Part shown: positions 1 through 5,797 of the stretch, piece after piece | How positions within the stretch are numbered: position 1 is the stretch's first letter | Layout: every line of letters begins with the position of its first letter | Assembly (NCBI GenBank): GCA_015662615.1 | Contig: DQTU01000094.1 | Coordinates: 1-5,797 of the forward strand | Length of the DNA stretch: 5,797 nucleotides | Origin: Campylobacterales bacterium | GTDB lineage: Bacteria > Campylobacterota > Campylobacteria > Campylobacterales > QNZT01 | Direction: 5' to 3' | Made by a program: the position numbers and the translations under genes | Notes under the pieces: model-generated | What the model saw: the letters and a program-made list of their open reading frames with translations, nothing else | Databases searched by the model: none | Told to the model about the DNA's origin: nothing

Positions 1-568
1 ATCCACGAGTTCTGTTAAAGTCTAACATGTAATTTGACAAAGCCCTTTCAAGTCTAGCTCCATCATTTTTAAGAACTGAAAAACGACTTTTTGAAAGTTT
101 CACACCTCGTTCAAAATCAATCCACTCTTGATTGGCATCTAAATCCCAATGCTCTTTGGGTTCAAAATCAAATGTAGGAATATCAAGAACTTTTTTCAGC
201 TCTAAATTATCCTCTTCATCTGCTCCCTCTGGTACACTATCATCAGGAATATTTGGAACGCCCATAGCAATTGAAGTGAGTTTTTCTTCAATCTCTCTTA
301 CTACTTCCTGTGCTAGTGAAATCTTCTGTTTATTAACATTTAGCTCTGCTTTTAAAGAAGCGATATCTTTTCCCTCTTTTTGATAGACGGGAAATAGTTT
401 GCTTTTTGTATTTTGTTCTGCTTGTAAAGTTTCAAGAGTCACTTTTTTCTCTTTTAACTCTAGTGAAAGTTCTTTTAGTTTTGCTAAAAGTGATTCATCG
501 ATTTTCTTCTTTTGAAGTTTGTTTGCAATTTCATCAAAACTGTTTTGTAATGCTTTTATGTCAATCAT
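1..568 (-). CDS. serS: Seryl-tRNA synthetase, N-terminal 189 residues (gene cut by left edge)
   Basis: Class II synthetase that charges tRNA-Ser (and tRNA-Sec where present) with serine in the cytoplasm. Translating the minus strand from the ATG at 568-566 gives an uninterrupted 189-residue frame beginning MIDIKALQNSFDEIA. Residues about 26-100 are rich in Lys, Glu and Leu in a heptad-like pattern and match the long antiparallel coiled-coil arm that grips the tRNA-Ser long variable arm. The connector GVPNIPDDSVPEG (103-115), then HWDL (140-143), DFERGVKLSKSRFSVLK (151-167) and GARLERAL (170-177) are familiar SerRS landmarks leading into the catalytic domain. Class II motifs 2 and 3 lie beyond the window; the family is about 410-430 residues long. 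The start overlaps the trpS stop as ATGA (568-565), with an AGGA Shine-Dalgarno at 580-577, 8 bases upstream and inside trpS. This suggests co-transcription and translational coupling with trpS. Confidence 0.95.
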   Translation of the reverse strand, partial: MIDIKALQNSFDEIANKLQKKKIDESLLAKLKELSLELKEKKVTLETLQAEQNTKSKLFPVYQKEGKDIASLKAELNVNKQKISLAQEVVREIEEKLTSIAMGVPNIPDDSVPEGADEEDNLELKKVLDIPTFDFEPKEHWDLDANQEWIDFERGVKLSKSRFSVLKNDGARLERALSNYMLDFNRTRG

Positions 569-1530
569 CTATATATTCCTACATGCTCTCTAACTTTTTC
601 CATTTTCTCACAAGCAAGTATACTTGCTTTTTTTGCGCCCTCATTTAAGATATCCATCACTTCATCTGTGTGCTCTTGAAAATAAGCTCTACGAGTTCGT
701 GCCTCTTCAAAATAGTCCCAAATCTTCTCTTTGAGTGTCATCTTAAAGTGCCCATGCCCTTCGCCGCCTCTTTTATATCTGGCTTTTAAATCTTCTAATT
801 CATTATCATCCATAAAAAGTGTGCTGAGTGCAAAGACATTACAATCTTTATACTCTTTTGCTTCTTCCATCGCAACACTTTCAGTCACAATCTTTCCTAT
901 CTGTTTTTTAAGTGCCTTTTCTGTCATAAAGATATCAATTGTATTGCCATAGCTTTTACTCATCTTAGCACCATCGATTCCAGGAACTGATGCGACACTC
1001 TCATCTACTTTAAATTCTGGTAAAGTAAATATCTCTCCATGGTCATTGTTAAATTTGATGGCGATATCTCTTGTAATCTCTACATGTTGTATCTGATCTT
1101 TTCCAACAGGCACAATTTGCGCATCGTAAAGCAGTATATCAGCAGCCATGAGCACTGGATATGAGAATAGAGCATGATTTGCAAGGATCCCTTTGGCAAC
1201 TTTATCTTTGTAGCTATGAGCACGCTCTAGTAGTCCCATAGGAGTATAGGCTGAAAGTATCCAGTAGAGTTCAAGAACCTCTTTTACATCTGATTGTACC
1301 CACATAGTAGTTTTACTTGGATCTATCCCAAGACTAAGGTAAGAGATCGCTACATCCATAGTGTTCTCTCTTAGTGCTTTTGGGTCTTTTAGTGATGTAA
1401 GTGCATGGTAATCAGCAATAAACATAAAAAGTTCATTTTCTTCTTGAAGCCCTACCATCTGTTTAATGGATCCAAAGTAGTTTGCGATGTGAAGTGTGCC
1501 AGAGGGTTGAATACCAGTAAATACTCTCAT
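565..1530 (-). CDS. trpS: Tryptophanyl-tRNA synthetase
   Basis: Class I synthetase that activates tryptophan with ATP and loads it on tRNA-Trp; a cytoplasmic homodimer in this family. The 321-residue length is normal for bacterial TrpRS and the gene looks complete. The N-terminus MRVFTGIQPSGTLHIANYFG contains the HIGH-equivalent signature at residues 14-17, here HIAN where HIGN or TIGN is usual. Further family blocks are SDVKEV (80-85), PMGLLERAHSYKDK (97-110), PVLMAADILLYDA (125-137), PVGKDQIQHVE (141-151) and the ATP-binding loop GAKMSKS (187-193, KMSKS at 189-193). The start at 1530-1528 fits the usual MRVFTG family start. The nearest Shine-Dalgarno-like AAGGA (1547-1543) sits 12 bases upstream, rather far, but the TTG between is out of frame and soon stops. 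The gene leads a trpS-serS pair ending in the ATGA overlap, and a likely promoter lies at 1564-1572. Confidence 0.97.
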   Translation of the reverse strand: MRVFTGIQPSGTLHIANYFGSIKQMVGLQEENELFMFIADYHALTSLKDPKALRENTMDVAISYLSLGIDPSKTTMWVQSDVKEVLELYWILSAYTPMGLLERAHSYKDKVAKGILANHALFSYPVLMAADILLYDAQIVPVGKDQIQHVEITRDIAIKFNNDHGEIFTLPEFKVDESVASVPGIDGAKMSKSYGNTIDIFMTEKALKKQIGKIVTESVAMEEAKEYKDCNVFALSTLFMDDNELEDLKARYKRGGEGHGHFKMTLKEKIWDYFEEARTRRAYFQEHTDEVMDILNEGAKKASILACEKMEKVREHVGIYR

Positions 1531-1563
1531 GTGTTCAATTTATCCTTAATATATAATCGCATG

Positions 1564-1572
1564 AGTATATCA
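1564..1572 (-). promoter_or_regulatory. Putative extended -10 promoter for trpS-serS
   Basis: Read on the minus strand this is TG-A-TATACT, an extended -10 with one mismatch to TATAAT. It lies 33 bases upstream of the trpS ATG. The bases upstream on the minus strand (1573-1605) are strongly A/T-rich with A and T runs and contain no convincing -35 box. That is the usual look of vegetative promoters in Campylobacter and Helicobacter. Transcription would begin near 1557. The call rests on position and match only; the AT-rich background makes chance matches fairly common. Confidence 0.5.
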
Positions 1573-1626
1573 AAATAATTTATTTTTTTGATGTTTTATC
1601 TTCTGCATGGGTAAAAAGATGTTTCA

Positions 1627-1675
1627 AAAAGTAAAGAAAAGTATATTTATTTAAAATCTTTAGACAAAAGTAAAG
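1627..1675. repeat. Short direct repeat in the trpS/protease divergent region
   Basis: The 10-mer AAAAGTAAAG occurs at 1627-1636 and again at 1666-1675, 39 bases apart start to start, both preceded by a C-containing A run. Just downstream, 1683-1687 (GTCAA) and 1700-1704 (TTGAC) form a 5-base inverted pair with a 12-base spacer. They lie upstream of the protease start and could be regulator sites. The sequence is simple and A-rich, so coincidence is a real alternative. I could not place a confident plus-strand promoter for the protease: TTGACC at 1700 has no good -10 at proper spacing, and TATATT (1642-1647) has no good partner. Confidence 0.25.
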
Positions 1676-1733
1676 TTTTATTGTCAAGTTTTGTGAAAGT
1701 TGACCGAATTACTTAGTAGAGAATAAGCAATAT

Positions 1734-1738
1734 AGGAG
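1734..1738 (+). promoter_or_regulatory. Ribosome binding site of the S8 protease
   Basis: AGGAG lies 8 bases before the ATG at 1747. This decides the start: the next in-frame ATG (1774, residue 10) has no Shine-Dalgarno sequence ahead of it. Confidence 0.85.
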
Positions 1739-1746
1739 ACAGACAG

Positions 1747-3732
1747 ATGAGAAAAAAACTTTCACTTTTGACTATGAAGACACTTTTTGGTTTAACACTA
1801 CTTGACCAAAGTGCATCGGCTTTAACACTAAACGGTAAAAAAGTTAATTTTTCTACGCTTGAAGAGAAAAAAACTATTAAAACTAGAGCATTGGTAAGTG
1901 GCTATAAAACTATTATCGTAAAGTTTGATACACCTTTGAGCCAAGAAGCAAAAGAGAATATTTACGCTAAGGGTGTAAGTTCTATTGTTTATGCTGGTGA
2001 TTTGAGCTACTATTTTTATGCAAAATCATCTGTTTTAGATAATATGAGTTTTGATATATCTAGTTTTGTGGGAAAGAGTGACATGACAAGTGAATATCGT
2101 ATGAAGGAAGAGGGTGGTCTTTCTACTTTAAACATGGGTGCTTATCAAAATTTTAACATACTTTTTTTATCAGAGTTGTCATTTTATGAAGTTGCACAAT
2201 ATCTTGAAGATAATGGAGTTGAGGCAACGGTTATAAAAGCTTTCCCTGAACTTAGAGAAGCACAAATTGAAGTAGCTTCATATGATATAGAAAAATTGAA
2301 AAATTTACCTCTTATTCAGTACATGGATAGAAACCAAAAAATGAAAACAGTTCATGGCGAAAAAGTAGAAAGAAATGCGGTTACTGCAAAAAATATCAGT
2401 GTTTCAAAACTTTGGAGTGGAACTTATAATTTAAATGGTGAAAACATGAGTGTTGGTGTTGTTGATGGTGGCGTTGTTAGAAGCACACATCAAGAGTTTA
2501 CATTAAATGGTGTGACTCGTATTGTCAATAAGACTAATACTGATACAAACTTTCATGCCACGCATGTGGCTGGCACTATAGCCGCTGAAGGTGATAAAAG
2601 TTCTGCAAGAGGTATGGCAAATAAGGCAACAGTTTTTAGTTATGGGTTTTCAGATGTTGCTTTTGCAGAGGCATTTTTAAAACTCTATAGCTCTGATGGG
2701 GTTTTACTCTCAAATCACTCTTATGGATATAGTGACAAAATTAGACTTGGTGAATATGACAGCGATGCTGCTACGCAAGATAGAGCGGTAAGTAACAATC
2801 CATTTTTGAATGTATTTGAAGCGGCTGGAAATGATGGTGAAGTGAGTGGTTATGCTGATTACGGAATCATTAAGGGGCCTGGAAATTCAAAAAATATCTT
2901 TACGATTGGCGCTTTAAGTGTCACTTCTAGTAATGTAGCAAAGCTTAGTAGCACGGGACCTGTAAATGATGGAAGAATTAAACCTGATCTTTGTGTGAGA
3001 GGAGAGTATATAAACTCAACTACTGATGAATCAGATAGTGCCTATGCTACCATGAGTGGAACATCTATGGCAACTCCCGCTGCAACGGGAGCAGCAGCAC
3101 TCATTATGCAACAGTACAAAAGAACTACTGGTGGATATGATATGAGACATGATATTTTAAAATCAATCATGGTTAATACTGCAGTTGATAAAGAAAATCC
3201 TGGGCCAGATTATAAAGTTGGATTTGGGATGATTGATGCTCGTGCTGCTGTTGATAGTGTAAAAACTATTGGTACTATTGGCGCTCTTGTTGGGATTGGT
3301 AGACTTACTCATGATGGGCAAAAAGTATATGATTTCACACATGATAGTGGACCATTTAAAACGACATTGAGCTGGGTAGATGTAGAAGCAAATCCATCAA
3401 GTTCGATAACGCTTGTAAATGATCTGGATATGATTCTTGTGAACAAAGATAGCGGAGCAAAATTTTATCCTTATACTCTGGATAAAAACGCTCCTAATGC
3501 ATTAGCAAAAACTAATAAGGCAAACAGAGTAGATAATATAGAGCAAATTGAGGTTTCTAATTTGCCACAAGGTAATTATCAATTAATTATAAAAGGTTAT
3601 AAAATTATCAGTAATTCACAAGAGTTTGCTTTGGCTTCAAATGTAGCAATATTTGGTTCAAATAGTATCGAAACTTTAAGACCAAGTCAGTTAAAAAACT
3701 TTGCAAAAACAATGCATGGTGGGATTTTATAG
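1747..3732 (+). CDS. Secreted subtilisin-like serine protease (peptidase S8, KP-43-like)
   Basis: A complete 661-residue subtilase zymogen. Residues 1-26 form a signal peptide (RKK, hydrophobic stretch, likely cleavage after ASA at 24-26). Residues about 27-205 form a long prodomain of two alpha/beta-looking halves (about 48-96 and 136-196), probably the intramolecular chaperone and inhibitor. The catalytic domain starts near 210. Its tetrad is complete: Asp240 in VGVVDGGVV, His270 in FHATHVAGT, oxyanion Asn362 in EAAGNDG and Ser440 in SGTSMATPAATG, with RIKPDL at 410-415. Residues about 515-637 match the C-terminal beta-barrel domain of KP-43-type subtilases: LSWVD (541-545), LVNDLDMILVN (556-566), NRVDNIEQIEV (593-603) and LPQGNYQLIIKGY (606-618). 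The total is close to the roughly 640 residues I recall for KP-43. I see no autotransporter barrel, no type IX sorting domain and no glycine-rich type I secretion repeats, so Sec export to the periplasm is predicted and surface release is unexplained. The substrate is unknown. It is transcribed divergently from trpS and converges on the next gene. Confidence 0.93.
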   Translation: MRKKLSLLTMKTLFGLTLLDQSASALTLNGKKVNFSTLEEKKTIKTRALVSGYKTIIVKFDTPLSQEAKENIYAKGVSSIVYAGDLSYYFYAKSSVLDNMSFDISSFVGKSDMTSEYRMKEEGGLSTLNMGAYQNFNILFLSELSFYEVAQYLEDNGVEATVIKAFPELREAQIEVASYDIEKLKNLPLIQYMDRNQKMKTVHGEKVERNAVTAKNISVSKLWSGTYNLNGENMSVGVVDGGVVRSTHQEFTLNGVTRIVNKTNTDTNFHATHVAGTIAAEGDKSSARGMANKATVFSYGFSDVAFAEAFLKLYSSDGVLLSNHSYGYSDKIRLGEYDSDAATQDRAVSNNPFLNVFEAAGNDGEVSGYADYGIIKGPGNSKNIFTIGALSVTSSNVAKLSSTGPVNDGRIKPDLCVRGEYINSTTDESDSAYATMSGTSMATPAATGAAALIMQQYKRTTGGYDMRHDILKSIMVNTAVDKENPGPDYKVGFGMIDARAAVDSVKTIGTIGALVGIGRLTHDGQKVYDFTHDSGPFKTTLSWVDVEANPSSSITLVNDLDMILVNKDSGAKFYPYTLDKNAPNALAKTNKANRVDNIEQIEVSNLPQGNYQLIIKGYKIISNSQEFALASNVAIFGSNSIETLRPSQLKNFAKTMHGGIL

Positions 3733-4158
3733 ACTTTTTATAATCTTATAATCAATTTTAAAAATATTAGGATCAATAGGTTTTTTCTCAATTTGTATTA
3801 CTTCAGTCTTTGAGTGAAATCCTAAAATTCTAATCTCCTGCTTTAAAACTAAATCTAATGTAACATGCTTTAAGTTTTGAAATTTTATACTCTTGTTTGT
3901 GATCAAATCTCTCTCATATATCCATGTCGGTGTAACATGTATGATCTTCTCTATAATTTGATTTTTTCTCATAAGTTTGGATTTTGTTTTTATATAGATA
4001 AGTTGTTCAGTCCCATAATCTCTAAAATAGACAGTTTTGATGCCACGCTCATTACCACTTATCGTATAGTTTATAACTCCCTCTTTGAAGTCTACATTTG
4101 CGATAAGTGTTGTAAAAAAAAGAAGTGAGATAAATATAATCTTAATCAAAACTTGCAT
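3727..4158 (-). CDS. Small exported protein of unknown function
   Basis: I do not recognise a named gene. The longest frame gives 143 residues with a signal peptide (KIIFISLLFFTTLIA, likely cut before NVDF at 21). The mature part is about 120 residues, Lys/Ile-rich, basic and cysteine-free, so it is not a lipoprotein. It opens FKEGVINYTISGNERGIKT, followed by VYFRDYGTEQLIYIKTK and later WIYERDL, a strand-rich layout. The pattern 'YTISG...G.KTVYF.DYG...WIY..DL' resembles small periplasmic proteins of the DUF4412 kind, but that link is from memory and weak. Start: the ATG at 4158-4156 directly abuts AGG, too close for a ribosome site. The in-frame TTG at 4149-4147 lies 8 bases after AGGA (4161-4158) and still leaves a good signal peptide (MIKIIFISLLFF), so the true protein may be 140 residues. 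It has its own promoter (4185-4193), is separated from lepA by a hairpin, and its TAA overlaps the protease TAG by 6 bases. Confidence 0.8.
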   Translation of the reverse strand: MQVLIKIIFISLLFFTTLIANVDFKEGVINYTISGNERGIKTVYFRDYGTEQLIYIKTKSKLMRKNQIIEKIIHVTPTWIYERDLITNKSIKFQNLKHVTLDLVLKQEIRILGFHSKTEVIQIEKKPIDPNIFKIDYKIIKSL

Positions 4159-4161
4159 CCT
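4158..4161 (-). promoter_or_regulatory. Ribosome binding site favouring a TTG start at 4149
   Basis: On the minus strand AGGA runs into the ATG at 4158 (they share the A), leaving no spacer, but it stands 8 bases before the in-frame TTG at 4149-4147. No other Shine-Dalgarno-like stretch lies at a usable distance upstream of the ATG. This favours the TTG start, shortening the protein by three residues. Confidence 0.55.
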
Positions 4162-4184
4162 ATCTGCTAATTATTTCTCTTAAG

Positions 4185-4193
4185 ATTATAGCA
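4185..4193 (-). promoter_or_regulatory. Extended -10 promoter for the small exported protein gene
   Basis: The minus strand reads TG-C-TATAAT, a perfect consensus extended -10, 26 bases upstream of the ATG and 35 upstream of the TTG. The upstream DNA (4194-4230) is A/T-rich with T runs and no clear -35 box, as expected for Campylobacterota vegetative promoters. Transcription would begin near 4178, giving a leader of about 20-30 bases. It lies downstream of the lepA hairpin, so the small gene is probably transcribed independently of lepA. Confidence 0.7.
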
Positions 4194-4239
4194 AATAAAA
4201 ATGACTTTATTTCAGAAAGGTAAAAAACTTTAGCAAAAC

Positions 4240-4267
4240 TGTGCAAAAAAACTAAATTTTTTGCACA
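4240..4267 (-). terminator. Putative intrinsic terminator of lepA
   Basis: An 11-bp perfect stem (TGTGCAAAAAA at 4240-4250 with TTTTTTGCACA at 4257-4267) encloses a 6-base loop (4251-4256). It begins 21 bases past the lepA stop. On the minus strand it is followed by GTTTTG (4239-4234), and a longer T run comes later (4227-4222). The stem has only four G-C-type pairs among A-T pairs and the immediate T tract is short, so it is a moderate terminator at best. Read on the plus strand no T tract follows, so minus-strand use is favoured. Confidence 0.6.
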
Positions 4268-4288
4268 AGTGTAACATTTGGTAGGATT

Positions 4289-5797
4289 TTAGTCTATTTT
4301 AAGTACCGTCATAAAAGCCTCTTGCGGAAGTTGAACCTTTCCGATAGACTTCATCCTCTTTTTTCCAGCTTTCTGTTTTTCAAGAAGTTTTCTTTTTCTC
4401 GTGATATCTCCACCGTAACATTTTGCAGTAACATTTTTGCCCATAGACTTTACAGTTTCTCTAGAGATAACTTTGCTTCCGATACTTGCTTGTATGGCTA
4501 CTTCAAAAAGTTGTCTTGGGACTATCTCTTTCATCGCTTTTACAAATTCACGACCTTTGCTTAGGGCTTTTGAGCTTGGTACGATGATGGAGAGTGCATC
4601 TACCACTTCTCCCGCAACTTTGATATCAAGCTTTACCAACTCGCCCTCTTTATAACCGATATGGTCATAATCAAAACTTGCATACCCTTTGGTGACTGAT
4701 TTTAGTTTGTCATAAAAATCCATCACAATTTCATTCATCGGTATCTCATACTCTAGCAAAACTCTCTCAGGAGATAGATAATCCATCTTTGTCTGGATGC
4801 CTCTTTTGTCATTTACAAGGGTAATGACATTTCCAAGATATTCGTTTGGTGTTAAGATAGTGGCTTTTACATAAGGTTCTAAAATAGTATCCATTTTGTT
4901 CACCGGAGGAAGTTGGCTTGGGTTTTGTATCTCTATCTCACTTCCATCATTTAAAAGAACTTTGTAAGTAACCGTAGGAGCAGTAGCAATCAAATCAAGG
5001 TTAAACTCTCTTTCTAATCGCTCTTTGATAACCTCCATGTGAAGCATTCCTAAAAATCCAACACGAAACCCATAACCAAGAGCTGCTGAGGTTTCAGGCT
5101 CGTAAGAGATACTAGAATCATTGAGTTTTAGTTTATCCAATGCATCTCTCAAATCTTCAAATTTATCTGTCTCTATCGGATAAATCCCCGCAAAAACAAA
5201 AGCTTTTGCAGGCTCAAAACCGATGATTATGTCTGTTGTTGGATTTCTAAAATCAGTCAAAGTATCACCAACTTGAACATCTCCAACAGTCTTTATACCA
5301 AGAGAGACTATCCCAATTTCGCCAGATTTTAGACTTTTTGTAGGTACAGGTTTTATAGGGTGAGGATAGTTTAGTGTTAAAACTTCATGTCTTCTGTCTG
5401 TTCCCATGACAAGAACTTCTTGACCTTTTTTAATTTCGCCATCATAAACACGAACAAGTGCCAAAGCTCCAAGATAACTATCAAACCAACTATCATAGAT
5501 TAATGCTTTTGTAGGTTTATTTTCATCTCCAGTTGGAGCTGGAATACGGTCGATAATCGCATCTAGTAGTTCAGTAATTCCGATACCACTTTTGGCACTC
5601 ACTTCCAATGCATCTGTACAGTCAAGTCCGATAGTATGCTCTATCTCATCTTTAACACGGTCTGCATCTGCGGCTGGAAGGTCTATTTTATTTAAGACTG
5701 GAATTAATTCTAAATCATTATCAAGTGCGATATAAACATTTGCGATTGTCTGAGCTTCAACCCCTTGAGAAGCATCCACAATCAAAAGTGCACCCTC
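4289..5797 (-). CDS. lepA: Elongation factor 4 (LepA GTPase), C-terminal 502 residues (gene cut by right edge)
   Basis: Ribosome-binding translational GTPase related to EF-G, implicated in back-translocation or in ribosome biogenesis and initiation. The frame stays open to the right edge, beginning EGALLIVDASQGVEAQT, which is internal to the G domain; about 95 residues of the usual roughly 596, including the P-loop and DTPGH motifs, are outside. The TTG at 5785 is therefore an internal Leu codon and not the start. Visible G-domain motifs are G4 NKID (5692-5681) and G5 SAKSG (from 5599). Then come domain II (YLGALALVRVYDGEIKKGQE), the EF-G-like domains (ALGYGFRVGFLGMLHMEVI) and the LepA-specific C-terminal domain (GGDITRKRKLLEKQKAGKKR) ending QEAFMTVLKID, all typical. 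I see no frameshift or missing motif. The gene is followed by the hairpin at 4240-4267. Confidence 0.97.
   Translation of the reverse strand, partial: EGALLIVDASQGVEAQTIANVYIALDNDLELIPVLNKIDLPAADADRVKDEIEHTIGLDCTDALEVSAKSGIGITELLDAIIDRIPAPTGDENKPTKALIYDSWFDSYLGALALVRVYDGEIKKGQEVLVMGTDRRHEVLTLNYPHPIKPVPTKSLKSGEIGIVSLGIKTVGDVQVGDTLTDFRNPTTDIIIGFEPAKAFVFAGIYPIETDKFEDLRDALDKLKLNDSSISYEPETSAALGYGFRVGFLGMLHMEVIKERLEREFNLDLIATAPTVTYKVLLNDGSEIEIQNPSQLPPVNKMDTILEPYVKATILTPNEYLGNVITLVNDKRGIQTKMDYLSPERVLLEYEIPMNEIVMDFYDKLKSVTKGYASFDYDHIGYKEGELVKLDIKVAGEVVDALSIIVPSSKALSKGREFVKAMKEIVPRQLFEVAIQASIGSKVISRETVKSMGKNVTAKCYGGDITRKRKLLEKQKAGKKRMKSIGKVQLPQEAFMTVLKID

Noticed and set aside
132..952. Plus-strand open frames across serS and trpS (for example 132-383, 406-648, 731-952)
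   Set aside because: They lie antisense to clearly conserved synthetase genes, encode low-complexity Ser/Phe/Leu-rich products and lack ribosome sites.
1700..1728. TTGACC as a -35 box for the protease
   Set aside because: No sequence resembling TATAAT lies 16-18 bases downstream, and Campylobacterota promoters rarely depend on a -35 box.
3690..3720. TGCA...TGCA followed by T run (minus strand) as terminator of the small gene, inside the protease 3' end
   Set aside because: The stem is only 4 bp, far too weak to call, although the T run after it is real.
3733..3755. TTATAA-TC-TTATAA near the convergent stops as a bidirectional terminator
   Set aside because: TTATAA is self-palindromic and the two copies leave a 2-base loop; there are no G-C pairs and no following T tract, so it is AT-rich direct repetition.
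3877..4655. Plus-strand open frames antisense to the small exported gene and lepA
   Set aside because: They have no ribosome site or recognisable protein features and are explained as shadows of the minus-strand genes.
5783..5785. TTG that could be read as a start codon for the lepA frame
   Set aside because: The frame continues upstream to the window edge with EGAL, the conserved LepA sequence before (L)IVDASQG, so this is an internal Leu codon.

Overview
The window looks like chromosomal DNA from a Campylobacterota (epsilonproteobacterial) genome, most like Sulfurimonas or a close relative. The reasons are AT-rich DNA with A/T-ending codons, TrpRS, SerRS and LepA sequences of the type I associate with Campylobacter and Sulfurimonas, and extended -10 promoters (TGnTATAAT-like) set in A/T-rich flanks with no clear -35 box. 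The genus is an inference; no rRNA or other decisive marker is present.

Layout, left to right. Positions 1-1530 hold two aminoacyl-tRNA synthetase genes on the minus strand, trpS then serS. They are joined by a 4-base ATGA overlap, and serS runs off the left edge. A 216-base divergent intergenic region (1531-1746) carries a likely trpS promoter and, facing the other way, the leader of a 661-residue secreted subtilisin-family protease (1747-3732, plus strand). The protease has a complete catalytic tetrad, a long N-terminal prodomain and a C-terminal beta-barrel-type domain, the architecture of the KP-43 subgroup of family S8. Its stop overlaps by 6 bases the stop of a convergent small gene for an exported, basic protein of unknown function (3727-4158, minus). 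That gene has its own near-perfect extended -10 promoter and may actually start at a TTG three codons inside the longest frame. Next comes an intrinsic-terminator-like hairpin (4240-4267), and then lepA (elongation factor 4), on the minus strand and cut by the right edge.

How it fits together. serS, trpS and lepA are translation housekeeping genes. The protease and the small exported protein look like an envelope or secretion-related insert between them. They are convergent, with no convincing terminator between them, so read-through antisense RNA is plausible. I found no CRISPR array, tRNA, insertion sequence, prophage or recognisable defence system. The most distinctive items are the KP-43-like protease with no visible outer-membrane export module, the HIAN (not HIGN) form of the TrpRS signature, and the start-codon and terminator details around 4149-4267.
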